A stretch of 64,000 nucleotides of DNA from an uncultured Ligilactobacillus sp. (GCA_944326135.1 CALVCU010000015.1:62001-126000), one strand, 5' to 3'. Positions 8,770 through 18,785 are shown, counted from the stretch's first letter. Translations and numbers: made by a program. The notes: a model not told the origin generated them from the sequence alone.

Positions 8770-10185
8770 ATGACAGTTGTTGGATTATCAAGATTCCAAT
8801 TTGCAATGACAACTATTTTTCACTTCTTCTTTGTTCCTTTTTCAATTGGAATGGGAATAGCAGTTGCTATTATGGAAACTTTATACATTATTAAGAAGAA
8901 TGAAACATATAAGAGAATGGCTAAATTTTGGGGAAATATATTCTTACTAAGTTTTGCTGTGGGTGTCGTTACAGGGATTATACAAGAATTCCAGTTTGGA
9001 ATGAACTGGTCTCAATATTCAAGATTTGTTGGTGATATTTTTGGTGCACCATTAGCGTTTGAAGCACTTTTTGCATTTTTTATGGAATCAACATTCTTAG
9101 GCTTATGGATGTTTACATGGAAAAAAGTTAAACCTGGATTGCATGTGTTATTTATGTGGTTTACTGTTCTAGGGTCAGTGTTGTCTGCTTTTTGGATTTT
9201 AACAGCGAATGCATTTATGCAAAATCCAGTTGGATATACCATTAAAAATGGACATGCTGTAATGACAAGTTTTCCTGCATTACTTTCAAACCCTCAAGTT
9301 TGGCTTGAATTCTCACATGTTATTTGTGGTGCATTCTTAATGGGTGGAATTTTGGTAGCAGGAATGTCATGTTTCCAAGTTTTACGAAAGAAAAAAGCAC
9401 ATAAAGAACATGATTTTTATAAGAAATCAATTCGTTTAGGATTAATTATCACACTAATTGGTTCTTTAGGAGCAATGGGAACTGGTGATGTTCAAATGCG
9501 AGAATTAATGAATGAACAACCAATGAAATTTGCAGCAATGGAATCAGTTTATAAAAACACAAAAAGTCCAGCACCTTGGAGTGTAGTAGGTTGGGCAAAT
9601 GAAAAAGAACATAAAAATGATTTTTCAGTTGAAATACCATATATGCTAAGTATTTTGTCTTATCATAAATTATCAGGATCTGTTAAGGGAATGAATGAAA
9701 TCAACAAACAGTTAGAGAAAAAATATGGGGATAAAAATTATTATCCACCTGTTAATCTATTGTTTTATTGTTTCAGATTAATGGTAGGATTTGCTGGTTT
9801 ATTGATGATTGTTTCAATTATTGGATTGATTATGTTACGTAATAAGAATAATGAACCGAGATTATTTAAACAGCGTTGGTTATTGTGGATTATTGGATTA
9901 TTAACATTTTCACCATTTTTAGTAAATACAGCTGGTTGGCTAATTACTGAAGAAGGACGACAACCATGGACGGTTTATGGATTATTTACTACTTATGAAA
10001 GTGTTTCACCTACTTCTACGGTAGCATCGGTATTAACTTCAAATATTATTTACTTTGTCTTGTTTACAGCATTAAGTATCACAATGATTTACTTAGTTAT
10101 TAGACAATTAAAGAAAGGTCCACAATCAGTGGATGAAGTAAAAGATAAACATAATTATGATCCTTTTGACAAGGAGGCGTTCTAA
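8770..10185 (+). CDS. cydA: Cytochrome bd ubiquinol/menaquinol oxidase subunit I
   Basis: The quinol-oxidising, haem-carrying subunit of the cytoplasmic-membrane bd oxidase that reduces oxygen to water. The protein has 471 residues and about nine membrane spans. His18 (FHFFFVPFSIG) and His183 (EFSHVICGAF) correspond to conserved haem ligands, and GRQPW at 396-400 is the invariant motif before the last spans. The periplasmic Q-loop is of the short Firmicute kind. GAGAGGGG ahead of the ATG at 8770 fixes the start; a TTG at 8749 has no ribosome site. The stop overlaps the start of cydB by one base (TAATG), so the two are translationally coupled. Confidence 0.96.
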   Translation: MTVVGLSRFQFAMTTIFHFFFVPFSIGMGIAVAIMETLYIIKKNETYKRMAKFWGNIFLLSFAVGVVTGIIQEFQFGMNWSQYSRFVGDIFGAPLAFEALFAFFMESTFLGLWMFTWKKVKPGLHVLFMWFTVLGSVLSAFWILTANAFMQNPVGYTIKNGHAVMTSFPALLSNPQVWLEFSHVICGAFLMGGILVAGMSCFQVLRKKKAHKEHDFYKKSIRLGLIITLIGSLGAMGTGDVQMRELMNEQPMKFAAMESVYKNTKSPAPWSVVGWANEKEHKNDFSVEIPYMLSILSYHKLSGSVKGMNEINKQLEKKYGDKNYYPPVNLLFYCFRLMVGFAGLLMIVSIIGLIMLRNKNNEPRLFKQRWLLWIIGLLTFSPFLVNTAGWLITEEGRQPWTVYGLFTTYESVSPTSTVASVLTSNIIYFVLFTALSITMIYLVIRQLKKGPQSVDEVKDKHNYDPFDKEAF

Positions 10186-11204
10186 TGAATGCTTTACAAA
10201 TTCTTTGGTTTATATTAATAGGTCTATTATTCTGTGGCTTTTTCTTCTTAGATGGATTTGATTTAGGAACAGGAATGGCAATTCAAACACTGGCTCATAA
10301 TGAAGATGAAAAATCACAATTAATTGCTACTATTGGACCTGTTTGGGATGGAAATGAAGTTTGGTTAATTACTGCTGGTGGAGCGATGTTTGCTTCATTT
10401 CCATATTGGTATTCAACACTCTTTAGTGGATTCTATATCGTTTTATTATTGATTTTAGCGGGATTAATTATTAGAGGGGTTTCATTTGAATTTAGAAGTA
10501 AAGTCCCTCTGAAATATAAACCTATTTGGGATTGGACATTAACAATTGGAAGTGCAATTGTACCATTTCTATTTGGCATGATGTTTATGTCAATGATTAA
10601 GGGAATGCCTATGACAGCAGCTGGTAATATTTATGCAGGATTTACTAGTTATGTAAATGTATTTTCTGTGGTTGGTGGAATTGCATTAACATTGTTATGT
10701 TATCTTCATGGATTAAACTATATTGCGTTAAAAACAACTGGTGATATTCGGGATCGTGCTCATAATTACAGTGAATTATTATACTGGATTTTATATATCG
10801 GTTTAGTAATATTTGTAATTTTATTAGCATTAAATACAGATTTCTTTAAGTTGCATCTAATTACTACAACTACTTTACTAATATTGATTATTGCATTGAG
10901 TATTATTGGACACATATGTACATTTAAACAACATGAATTGGGGGCATTTCTCTCAACTGGTTTTACATTAATTGCATTAGTTGCAATGATATTCTGTGGA
11001 CTATTTCCAAGAGTAATGGTTGCAACTAATCCAGCACATAGTTTGATGATTGCAGCAGCATCATCAAGTCCATATACATTGAAGATAATGAGTATTACAG
11101 CAATCTCAATTTTGCCATTTATTATTGCATATACAATTTGGGCTTATTATATTTTTCGGAAGCGAATTTCAATAAAAGACGTTGGAAAAAACGGAGGATA
11201 TTAA
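10185..11204 (+). CDS. cydB: Cytochrome bd oxidase subunit II
   Basis: Partner subunit of CydA. It has 339 residues and about eight hydrophobic spans, beginning with the family-typical LWFILIGLLFCGFFFLDGFDLGTGM and followed by IGPVWDGNEVWLITAGGAMFASFP, both hallmark CydB stretches. AAGGAGG lies seven bases before the ATG. The gene overlaps cydA by one base on its left and cydD by one base on its right, so all are read as a single operon. CydB scaffolds the complex and contributes to the proton/oxygen pathway; it carries no covalent haem. Confidence 0.96.
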   Translation: MNALQILWFILIGLLFCGFFFLDGFDLGTGMAIQTLAHNEDEKSQLIATIGPVWDGNEVWLITAGGAMFASFPYWYSTLFSGFYIVLLLILAGLIIRGVSFEFRSKVPLKYKPIWDWTLTIGSAIVPFLFGMMFMSMIKGMPMTAAGNIYAGFTSYVNVFSVVGGIALTLLCYLHGLNYIALKTTGDIRDRAHNYSELLYWILYIGLVIFVILLALNTDFFKLHLITTTTLLILIIALSIIGHICTFKQHELGAFLSTGFTLIALVAMIFCGLFPRVMVATNPAHSLMIAAASSSPYTLKIMSITAISILPFIIAYTIWAYYIFRKRISIKDVGKNGGY

Positions 11205-12916
11205 TGTTTGATAAAGAAGTTTTAAATCTTCCAGGAATTCGAAAAATGATGGTATTGCTTGTAGGAAATTCTTTCTTGCAAGCAATATTTATTATTGTAC
11301 AAGGTTTAACCTTATCATCGATAATAACGAATTTATGGGATGGAAAATCATTAAGCAGTGTTTTAGGCATGTTAGTAGTGTTTGGTAGTGCATTTTTACT
11401 TCGCTATATTTGTGATGCGTTACGCGATAAGTCATTAATTACTTATTCAAGGACACAAGCAGAAAACTTAAGAGAAAGTTTATTAGGAAAAGTATTTAAA
11501 ATGGGACCTGTGTTAATACAACAACAAGGAACAGGGAATGTTGTTACTATGGCTTTGGAAGGAATTGATCAGGTGGAAAAATATTTGCGCTTAGTCTTAT
11601 CTAAAGCCGTTGATATGATGATTATTCCTTTTATGATTTTGATTATTGTTTTTCTATTAAATTGGGTGTCAGGAATAATTTTGTTATGTGCTTTTCCATT
11701 AATTATTCTTTTTATGATCATTTTAGGGCAAGCAGCTAAGAGTAAAGCAGATCAACAATATGCAACTTTTCAACAATTATCAAATCATTTTACTGATTCT
11801 ATTCGTGGATTGAGAACATTAAAGCATTTAGGAATTGATCAAGAATATGAGAAAAGTATTTTTAATACTAGTGAGCGATTTAGAAAAGCAACAATGAATA
11901 CATTAGTAGTAGCTTTAACATCTAGTTTTGCTTTAGATTTTTTTACTACATTATCAATTGCAATTTTAGCTGTATATCTAGGATTCAAATTAATTAATGG
12001 TGGAATTACATTATTTCCTGCTTTAGCAATATTGATTCTTTCACCAGATTATTTCTTACCGATTCAAAATTTTGGGAATGATTATCATGCAACATTAAAT
12101 GGAAAAAATTCATTTAAAGCAATCAACCAAATTTTAAAAATTAATATGATAGAAGATAAGCCACAAAAAATAACTGAATGGAATCAAGATTCAAGTTTGG
12201 AAATAAATAATTTACAAGTTAATTATAAAGATGAGATTGCTTTGAAAAAATTGAATTTTAAAGTTAGTGGTATGAAGAAAGTTGGAATAGTAGGATTGAG
12301 CGGATCAGGTAAAAGTACGTTGATTAATACTTTAAGTGGTTTTATTCATCCTAAGAATGGATTAATTAAAATTAATGATTGTGAACTAACATCTTTTGCA
12401 CAAACTGATTGGCAAAATCAAATTACATATATTCCACAAAATCCATATATTTTTCAGTTATCACTAAAAGATAATATAAAATTTTATACTCCAGATGCAA
12501 CAGATCAACAAGTTCAAGAAGCAATTCATGTAGTGGGACTAGATGATTTGGTAACTCAACTTCCTGATGGAGTAAATACTATGATTGGTGAAGGTGCGCG
12601 TGCTTTAAGTGGAGGACAAGCACAACGAATAGCATTAGCACGAGCTTTTTTAGATAAAAAACGTCACATTATGTTATTTGATGAACCAACTGCCCATTTA
12701 GATATTGAAATTGAATTGGAGTTGAAAAATCGGATGATGCCAATTATGGCAAATCGATTAGTTTTTTTCGCCACACATCGACTACATTGGTTGCAACAAA
12801 TGGATTATATTCTTGTTTTACGCGATGGAAAAATTATAGAACAAGGCACGCTTACTGAATTAAAGAAAAAACATGGTGAGTTGTCTAATTTACTTAGGGA
12901 GGTGCAACAATCATGA
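11204..12916 (+). CDS. cydD: ABC exporter CydD subunit (cytochrome bd assembly)
   Basis: A half-transporter of 570 residues: an N-terminal six-span exporter domain and a C-terminal ATPase. The Walker A GLSGSGKST, signature LSGGQAQ and Walker B IMLFDEP are intact. The membrane-domain segment AENLRESLLGKVFKMGPVLIQQQGTG matches the CydD rather than the CydC branch. With CydC it forms the heterodimeric exporter needed to build cytochrome bd (reported substrates are thiols and haem; not determinable here). The ATG at 11204 overlaps the cydB stop and follows ACGGAGG; an in-frame start at 11138 lies inside cydB and is rejected. Its TGA overlaps the next ATG by four bases. Confidence 0.93.
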   Translation: MFDKEVLNLPGIRKMMVLLVGNSFLQAIFIIVQGLTLSSIITNLWDGKSLSSVLGMLVVFGSAFLLRYICDALRDKSLITYSRTQAENLRESLLGKVFKMGPVLIQQQGTGNVVTMALEGIDQVEKYLRLVLSKAVDMMIIPFMILIIVFLLNWVSGIILLCAFPLIILFMIILGQAAKSKADQQYATFQQLSNHFTDSIRGLRTLKHLGIDQEYEKSIFNTSERFRKATMNTLVVALTSSFALDFFTTLSIAILAVYLGFKLINGGITLFPALAILILSPDYFLPIQNFGNDYHATLNGKNSFKAINQILKINMIEDKPQKITEWNQDSSLEINNLQVNYKDEIALKKLNFKVSGMKKVGIVGLSGSGKSTLINTLSGFIHPKNGLIKINDCELTSFAQTDWQNQITYIPQNPYIFQLSLKDNIKFYTPDATDQQVQEAIHVVGLDDLVTQLPDGVNTMIGEGARALSGGQAQRIALARAFLDKKRHIMLFDEPTAHLDIEIELELKNRMMPIMANRLVFFATHRLHWLQQMDYILVLRDGKIIEQGTLTELKKKHGELSNLLREVQQS

Positions 12917-14634
12917 AAAAAGATCGATGGGTAAAGCCTTTTTTGAAAAAATACTGTGGAGCAATGATTATTGCATTATTCCTAGGCACTATGACAATTG
13001 TCTGTGCTAGTGCATTGATGTTTACTTCTGGGTTTCTGATTAGTAAAGCAGCTTCTCGTCCAGAGAATATTTTATTGATTTATGTACCTATTGTTTTAAC
13101 ACGTGCATTTGGAATTGGGCGACCAGTGTTTCGATATGCAGAGCAGTTAACTAGTCATAATTGGGTTTTAAAAATGGTCTCCGGATTACGTGTTAAACTT
13201 TATCGTTCACTTGAAAATGATGCAGTCTTTATTAAGAAGCATCAAAAATTAGGTGATTTATTAAGTGTATTAACAGAAGATATTGATCATCTGGAAGAAT
13301 TATATTTAACAACAATTTTTCCAACAGTTATTGCATGGATTATTTACGCAATAATTATTATTGGCTTAGGATTTTTTTCTTGGTGGTTTGCATTAATGAT
13401 GATGTTAGTGCTATTGGTGTTACTAGTGTTATTTCCATTATGTTCAGTAATTATTAATGGTGCACGCCAAGAAATAAAAAAAGCAAAAACGCAAAATTTA
13501 TACAATAACTTAACTGATAATGTTTTGGGAATTTCAGATTGGATTTTTAGTCAACGCAGTAGTGATTATTTGAATTACTATCAAACAGCACAGTCAAAAT
13601 TAACAACTGAAAAAAATAGAATAGATCATTTTATAAGTGTGCGAAAAGTGCTTTTTCAAGCGGTAATTATGGTAATAAGCCTTATAGTAATCATTTGGGC
13701 AGCTTTCCGATTCCAAGGCAATCATGGTGGTGCTGCAAACTGGATTGCTGCGTTTGTTCTAAGTGTATTTCCTTTAGCTGATGCATTTAGACCGTTGTCT
13801 GAGGCAATGGAGAAAAGTGTTGTCTATCGTGATTCGATTGAGCGGTTAAATCAATTACCTGAAAAAAAGAATAAGAAGGTTATAAAATCAGAATTAACAA
13901 ATCCATTCGTACTTACTTTAAAACATGTTACTTTCCATTATAGTGATGATTCACGCATTGTTTTGAATGATTTAAATTTAGAAATCAAAGCACATGAAAA
14001 AATTGCAATATTAGGGAAAAGTGGTTCAGGTAAAAGTACATTATTGAATTTACTTCGCGGTGATTTAAAACCAACTAAGGGATCTATTCAATTAAATGGT
14101 TATGAAGTTTCAGATTTTGGAGAAAATATTAGCAAATATATAGGAGTAATTGATCAAAACCCATATTTATTTAATACATCAATATTAAATAATATCCGAT
14201 TAGGCAATGAGAATGCTACGGAAGAACAAGTTTGGAAGGTATTGAAAAAAGTCAAACTAGATAAGTTAGTACGTTCTTTGCCAAATGGAATCAATACTGA
14301 TGTGGCGGAGGCAGGACAAAGATTTTCTGGCGGAGAACGTCAGCGAATAGCATTAGCTCGGATTTTATTAAAGAATCCGCCAATAATTTTATTAGATGAG
14401 CCTACAGTTGGATTAGATCCATTAACAGAACAAGCTGTTTTGAATACATTTTTCACAGAATTACAAGATAGCACGATTATTTGGGTAACTCATCATTTAC
14501 AAGGAGTTAATATGATGGATAAGGTTATTTTTATTGAAGATGGCATTATCACCTTAAATGGTGCTCCAAAATATCTAATGGAGCATAATACTCATTTTAA
14601 AGAATTAAAACTAATGGATGAAGGAAAATTTTAG
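12913..14634 (+). CDS. cydC: ABC exporter CydC subunit (cytochrome bd assembly)
   Basis: A 573-residue half-transporter, the partner of CydD. The membrane domain carries GRPVFRYAEQLTSHNWVLK, the characteristic CydC arginine/histidine segment after the second span. The ATPase has Walker A GKSGSGKST, signature FSGGERQ and Walker B IILLDEP followed by TVGLDP. An ATGA overlap with cydD and the GGAGGTG ribosome site inside the end of cydD indicate translational coupling. In some Firmicute annotations the names cydC and cydD are swapped; the assignment here follows sequence type rather than gene order. Confidence 0.93.
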   Translation: MKKDRWVKPFLKKYCGAMIIALFLGTMTIVCASALMFTSGFLISKAASRPENILLIYVPIVLTRAFGIGRPVFRYAEQLTSHNWVLKMVSGLRVKLYRSLENDAVFIKKHQKLGDLLSVLTEDIDHLEELYLTTIFPTVIAWIIYAIIIIGLGFFSWWFALMMMLVLLVLLVLFPLCSVIINGARQEIKKAKTQNLYNNLTDNVLGISDWIFSQRSSDYLNYYQTAQSKLTTEKNRIDHFISVRKVLFQAVIMVISLIVIIWAAFRFQGNHGGAANWIAAFVLSVFPLADAFRPLSEAMEKSVVYRDSIERLNQLPEKKNKKVIKSELTNPFVLTLKHVTFHYSDDSRIVLNDLNLEIKAHEKIAILGKSGSGKSTLLNLLRGDLKPTKGSIQLNGYEVSDFGENISKYIGVIDQNPYLFNTSILNNIRLGNENATEEQVWKVLKKVKLDKLVRSLPNGINTDVAEAGQRFSGGERQRIALARILLKNPPIILLDEPTVGLDPLTEQAVLNTFFTELQDSTIIWVTHHLQGVNMMDKVIFIEDGIITLNGAPKYLMEHNTHFKELKLMDEGKF

Positions 14635-14655
14635 TATGTGGAAGGGTGATATTTT

Positions 14656-15624
14656 GTGTCTTTAAATAGCGAGTCATTTCAGTTATCAAAGTTATTAAAT
14701 AAAACACGTAATGAACTAATCAGGATTATTCAAGATAGTGAAGATTTTCCAAAGCCATATTTGACTAATTTTGCAAAATCAAATGGTAAGATGATTCGTC
14801 CAACACTATTTTATATATTTCGTACAATTGGGAAAAACGAGATTACAAAAGAAGATTATTCAGTAGCAGTTTCAATTGAATTGCTTCATATGGCGACATT
14901 AGTTCATGATGATATTATCGATGATTCTCCATTAAGGCGAGGGTCTCCAAGTATTCAAGCAGAATTTGGAAAAGATGTTGCAGTTTATTCAGGAGATTAT
15001 TTATTTACATTGTTCTTTAAGTTAGTTGTTGCTGAGACGCAAAATTTAAGTTTAATTGAATTAAATGTTGATACAATGCATGCAATTTTAAAAGGAGAAC
15101 TTAATCAAAAGGCATTAAGATATAATCTCAAGATGGATTTAATTTCTTATTTTAAATCAATATATGGAAAGACTGCTGCAATTTTTGGAATGGCATGTTA
15201 TGAGGGAGCAATGTTGGCTAGATTATCTGTTCAAAAATGTAATCTAGCTAAAAGGATAGGATATCATATTGGAATTGTTTTTCAGATATATGATGATATT
15301 CTAGATTATTCATCTACACAAAAAGAATTAAAGAAGCCAGTCAAAGAAGATTTAAAAGAAGGAATCTATACATTACCGTTGATTTTGGCATTTCGAAAGA
15401 ATCCGTCTCTTTTTGAACCAATATTGCGAAAAAAAGAAAATTTATCAAAACAAGATATTGAATATATTACGAATTTAATTGATAAATTGGATGGTATTCA
15501 AGATTCGAAAATGTTGGTTAAGCACTATATTCAAAAAATCAAAAATGAATTGGCACAATTTGATGATCACAAAATTAAATATATGATAATGCAAATATTG
15601 AATGCGATTGAGGAGAGAAGATAA
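14656..15624 (+). CDS. Polyprenyl diphosphate synthase (menaquinone side-chain)
   Basis: All-helical trans-isoprenyl diphosphate synthase of 322 residues. The first Asp-rich motif DDIID is at residues 85-89 followed by LRRG, and the second DDILD is at 213-217. It condenses isopentenyl diphosphate units to a long polyprenyl diphosphate; the chain length cannot be told from motifs alone. Its place between cydC and the menA-type prenyltransferase says it supplies the quinone tail. The start is GTG at 14656 with GAAGGGTGAT about five bases upstream; an alternative TTG at 14654 is out of frame. The stop overlaps the next ATG by one base. It could equally be named hepT- or ispB-like; no heptaprenyl subunit I is adjacent. 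Confidence 0.88.
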   Translation: MSLNSESFQLSKLLNKTRNELIRIIQDSEDFPKPYLTNFAKSNGKMIRPTLFYIFRTIGKNEITKEDYSVAVSIELLHMATLVHDDIIDDSPLRRGSPSIQAEFGKDVAVYSGDYLFTLFFKLVVAETQNLSLIELNVDTMHAILKGELNQKALRYNLKMDLISYFKSIYGKTAAIFGMACYEGAMLARLSVQKCNLAKRIGYHIGIVFQIYDDILDYSSTQKELKKPVKEDLKEGIYTLPLILAFRKNPSLFEPILRKKENLSKQDIEYITNLIDKLDGIQDSKMLVKHYIQKIKNELAQFDDHKIKYMIMQILNAIEERR

Positions 15625-16529
15625 TGAATAAGGGTAAATTAACACTTACAGCAATTTTAGATTTAGTTAGTTGGAATACTTTAACAGCAAGTATTTTTCC
15701 ATTTCTAATTGGAGTTTTATATAGTCAATGTCATTATCATACAGTAAATGGATTAGATATGATAATTTACTTTATTGTGGCATTGACGATGGACTTGATT
15801 GTTAATGTTATGGACAATTTGAATGATTATGAAGTTGCTATGGAGCAAAATGCTGATGAATTATTAAAAATTAATCCAGTTTATAACTATCATTTAACTA
15901 AAAATCAGGTATTAAATATAGTTTGGATAATGGTAGTGATTGCTTTAGGATTAGGTATTTGGTTAGTTATAAGAACAAGTTGGCCATTATTAATTTTAGG
16001 ATTATTAGCAATTGGAATTGCGATTTTTTATTCAAAATTTTTCCAAAATACAGCAATTGGAGAATTATTATCAGGTTTTACAATGGGATTTTTAATTATT
16101 TTTTCAGGAGTATACATTAATACATACAGCACATTTACATGGTCTTGGAAAGAAATCGGAGAGATCTTTTTAGTATCATTACCTAATACTTTATGGATTG
16201 CTAATATGATGTTGGCTAATAATACTTGCGATATTCAATATGATAAAAAATGTGGGAGAACTACTTATCCAATTAAAGTAGGTGCTAAAAAAGCCGTTTC
16301 AGCTTTTATTTGGTTTAATATTTTTGCAATAGTTGCAATTGTGTTAGCAGTTATATTGAAATTAGTTCCATGGACAATGTTATTAATATTATTAATTACA
16401 CCATTCATATATAATCAATGTAAGATTTTTAAAGAAAAACAAGAAAAAAGTAGTACATTTTTGGCAGCAGTAAAAATATTAGCAATTGGTTCATTAGTAC
16501 AATTTATAACCTTTTTGATTATGGTTTAG
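15624..16529 (+). CDS. menA: UbiA-family prenyltransferase, MenA type
   Basis: A 301-residue integral membrane enzyme with about eight or nine spans. The two Asp-rich motifs of the UbiA superfamily are clear: NVMDNLNDYE in the first loop and NNTCDIQYDKKCGRTTYPIKVG in the second. MenA joins a polyprenyl tail to 1,4-dihydroxy-2-naphthoate, giving demethylmenaquinone, on the inner face of the membrane. The gene is coupled to the polyprenyl synthase by a one-base overlap. No menB-F, menD or ubiE/menG is nearby, so the naphthoate must come from genes elsewhere or from the environment. Assignment to MenA rather than another UbiA member rests on context plus motif type. Confidence 0.85.
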   Translation: MNKGKLTLTAILDLVSWNTLTASIFPFLIGVLYSQCHYHTVNGLDMIIYFIVALTMDLIVNVMDNLNDYEVAMEQNADELLKINPVYNYHLTKNQVLNIVWIMVVIALGLGIWLVIRTSWPLLILGLLAIGIAIFYSKFFQNTAIGELLSGFTMGFLIIFSGVYINTYSTFTWSWKEIGEIFLVSLPNTLWIANMMLANNTCDIQYDKKCGRTTYPIKVGAKKAVSAFIWFNIFAIVAIVLAVILKLVPWTMLLILLITPFIYNQCKIFKEKQEKSSTFLAAVKILAIGSLVQFITFLIMV

Positions 16530-16586
16530 GTTTAAAAAATTATTTACAAAAATGGATTATAGGATTTAAATAAAGGGGATATTAAA

Positions 16587-17789
16587 ATGAAAGAAGTAGT
16601 CATTTTAGGAGCTGGATATGGTGGCTTGAAAGCATTGCACAAATTACAAAATGCTTCGGAAGATATTCATATTACATTGGTTGATAAGCATGACTATCAT
16701 TGTGAAATCATCAGTTTAGAAGAAGTAGCAACAGGTGCTTTACCTGAGGATAAAATAATTTTTCCAATTCAAGATGTTGTAAAAAAGGATAAAACAACTT
16801 TTTTACAAGCTGAAGTAAGCACGGTAGATGCTCAAAATAAGCAAATTAATTTTGTGAACCATGAAGCTATCAATTATGATTATTTAATTATTGCTTTAGG
16901 ATTTCATTCAGAAACATTTGGAATTAAAGGAGCAGATATTAATGCATTTCAAATGGATAATATTGACAATGCATTAAAAATCAAAAAGCATATTAAGGAT
17001 GAAATGCTTGCTTATACAAAAGATCATAATAAAAATCATTTAAAGATAATTGTATGCGGAGCTGGATTTACGGGAGTAGAATTACTTGGATCACTAAAAG
17101 ATATGAGAAAAGAATATGCTCAAATAGCAGGTGTGGAACCTCAAGAGATTGAATTGTATTGCATTGATCATTCAAGTGTATTTTTGCCAATGTTCAACCG
17201 GAATTTAGCAAATTATGGAATGAAATGGTTGAAAGAATGGGGAATTAAATTTTATACACAATGTGGTATTACCGAAGTGGCTTCCAATAAAGTCTTTTAT
17301 AAAGATAAAGAAGGCAATCAAGGAGAACTTGAAGCTAATACGATTATTTGGACAACTGGAGTTAGTGGAAGTCAAGTGATTCATGATTCTGGTTATTCAG
17401 AACATCGTGGTCGTGTACATGTAAATCAGGATATGAGTGCACCAGATGATCCAAATGTTTATATTGTTGGTGATGTGTCAGCATTTTTCCCAAATGGCGA
17501 AAAGCGTCCATATCCAACAACTGCACAAATTTCACTGCAAATGGGAACATGTGCTGCTAAGAATATTCTTCATTTAATAAATGGGGAAGATACAGAGAAC
17601 TTTGTTTATAAAAATCGTGGTACAGTTGCATCGATAGGGGTAAGTAAATCATTTGGCGTAGGTTTTGGAATACCTGTAAAAGGGTATATTGGATCAATTA
17701 CTAAAAAAATGATTGATAATTTATCATTGTATGAGACCGGAGGAGTTAAGGAATTATTAGCAAAAGGAAAATTTGATTTTTATCACTAA
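16587..17789 (+). CDS. ndh: Type II NADH dehydrogenase (NDH-2)
   Basis: A 400-residue FAD flavoprotein attached to the inner face of the membrane, which oxidises NADH and reduces quinone without pumping protons. The N-terminal FAD-binding GAGYGG is at residues 8-13, a second Rossmann motif (IIVCGAGFTGVELLG, about 152-166) binds NADH, and the NVYIVGDVSAF segment closes the FAD site. The C-terminal region has the amphipathic stretch expected for membrane attachment. It follows menA by 57 bases without a terminator, so it is probably the last gene of the respiratory operon and the electron donor to the quinone pool used by CydAB. AAAGGGG precedes the ATG. Confidence 0.9.
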   Translation: MKEVVILGAGYGGLKALHKLQNASEDIHITLVDKHDYHCEIISLEEVATGALPEDKIIFPIQDVVKKDKTTFLQAEVSTVDAQNKQINFVNHEAINYDYLIIALGFHSETFGIKGADINAFQMDNIDNALKIKKHIKDEMLAYTKDHNKNHLKIIVCGAGFTGVELLGSLKDMRKEYAQIAGVEPQEIELYCIDHSSVFLPMFNRNLANYGMKWLKEWGIKFYTQCGITEVASNKVFYKDKEGNQGELEANTIIWTTGVSGSQVIHDSGYSEHRGRVHVNQDMSAPDDPNVYIVGDVSAFFPNGEKRPYPTTAQISLQMGTCAAKNILHLINGEDTENFVYKNRGTVASIGVSKSFGVGFGIPVKGYIGSITKKMIDNLSLYETGGVKELLAKGKFDFYH

Positions 17790-17817
17790 AATGAACTTTA
17801 AATATTATTTGTATGAG

Positions 17818-17848
17818 AGAGGCCATGACAAATGTTAGGGCCTTTTTC
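17818..17848 (+). terminator. Intrinsic terminator closing the respiratory operon
   Basis: AGGCC (17820-17824) pairs with GGCCT (17839-17843), extended inward by a mismatched TGACA/TGTTA stem, followed by TTTTT. Confidence 0.7.
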
Positions 17849-17879
17849 ATTTCTTATATAGGAGAGGAGCGCGATAAAT

Positions 17880-18680
17880 ATGAAAGTTGGCATTTATGCT
17901 AATGATGTAAAGGAATCATTAGAAATCAAGAGAATGTTATCAACACAGTTACAGGAAAATGGTTTTGTAATTAATGATAAAGAACCAGATGTTGTGATTA
18001 CTTTAGGAGGAGATGGCACACTTTTAACGGGTTTTCATCATTATATTAATCGACTAAATCAAGTTCGTTTTACTGCAGTAAATACAGGTCATTTAGGCTT
18101 TTATACAGATTGGCAAAATAGTGAAATAGAACAGTTAGTTCAGAGCTTAAAAAAAGATGATGGAAAGTCAGTAAGATATCCATTGCTTAAAGTAACAGTT
18201 CATTTTAATCAAAAAGGACGTCAGCCTAAGGTATATCTAGCATTAAATGAATCAACATTACAAAAAATTACTTCAACTTTGATTGCTGATGTTTATCTTG
18301 GTAATCAGTTATTTGAACATTTTCGTGGTGAAGGTTTATGTATTTCAACGCCGACTGGATCAACAGCATATAATAAATCTGTTGGTGGGGCTGTAGTAAA
18401 TTCTAGTTTGAAAATATTGCAATTAACTGAAGTTGCCTCTATTAATAATATTGTGTTTCGAACACTAGGTTCGCCAATGATTATTGGCCCAGAAGATAAA
18501 TTAACCATTGTTCCTTCAGCAAAATCAAATTATTTTTTGACAGTTGATTCCGGAAGTTTTCGTTGTAATCAAATTTCATATATTGAGTTTTCATTATGCA
18601 AACAGTATGTAAATTTTGTTAAATATCGGCATATTGATTTCTGGAAGAGAGTTCAAAAGTCATTCATTGGTGAGGTTTGA
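17880..18680 (+). CDS. nadK: NAD kinase
   Basis: A 266-residue cytoplasmic enzyme that phosphorylates NAD to NADP using ATP or polyphosphate. The signature GGDGT is at residues 43-47 (ITLGGDGTLLTGFHHY), and the second conserved block STPTGSTAYNKSVGGAV is present. The length is typical of the short Gram-positive form. GGAGAGGAG lies about nine bases before the ATG. It stands alone between the terminator of the respiratory operon and the promoter of the following glycosyltransferase; being next to an NADH dehydrogenase may be chance. Confidence 0.95.
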   Translation: MKVGIYANDVKESLEIKRMLSTQLQENGFVINDKEPDVVITLGGDGTLLTGFHHYINRLNQVRFTAVNTGHLGFYTDWQNSEIEQLVQSLKKDDGKSVRYPLLKVTVHFNQKGRQPKVYLALNESTLQKITSTLIADVYLGNQLFEHFRGEGLCISTPTGSTAYNKSVGGAVVNSSLKILQLTEVASINNIVFRTLGSPMIIGPEDKLTIVPSAKSNYFLTVDSGSFRCNQISYIEFSLCKQYVNFVKYRHIDFWKRVQKSFIGEV

Positions 18681-18739
18681 TTTAAAATTAATAAATAATG
18701 AAATCTTAACTTTTAAGATTTTTATGCAATATCGCATTT

Positions 18740-18748
18740 TGATATAAT
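18740..18748 (+). promoter_or_regulatory. Extended -10 promoter of the Gtf3-like gene
   Basis: TGATATAAT (TG, one base, perfect TATAAT at 18743-18748) lies 37 bases before the chosen start; no convincing -35 is present, as is allowed for extended -10 promoters. Confidence 0.55.
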
Positions 18749-18785
18749 ATAGATTGTTAAAATATATGGTGGGAAGTATTTGTTT

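Noticed and set aside
14654..14658. TTG at 14654 as the start of the polyprenyl synthase
   Set aside because: It is out of frame with the conserved protein; GTG at 14656 is in frame.
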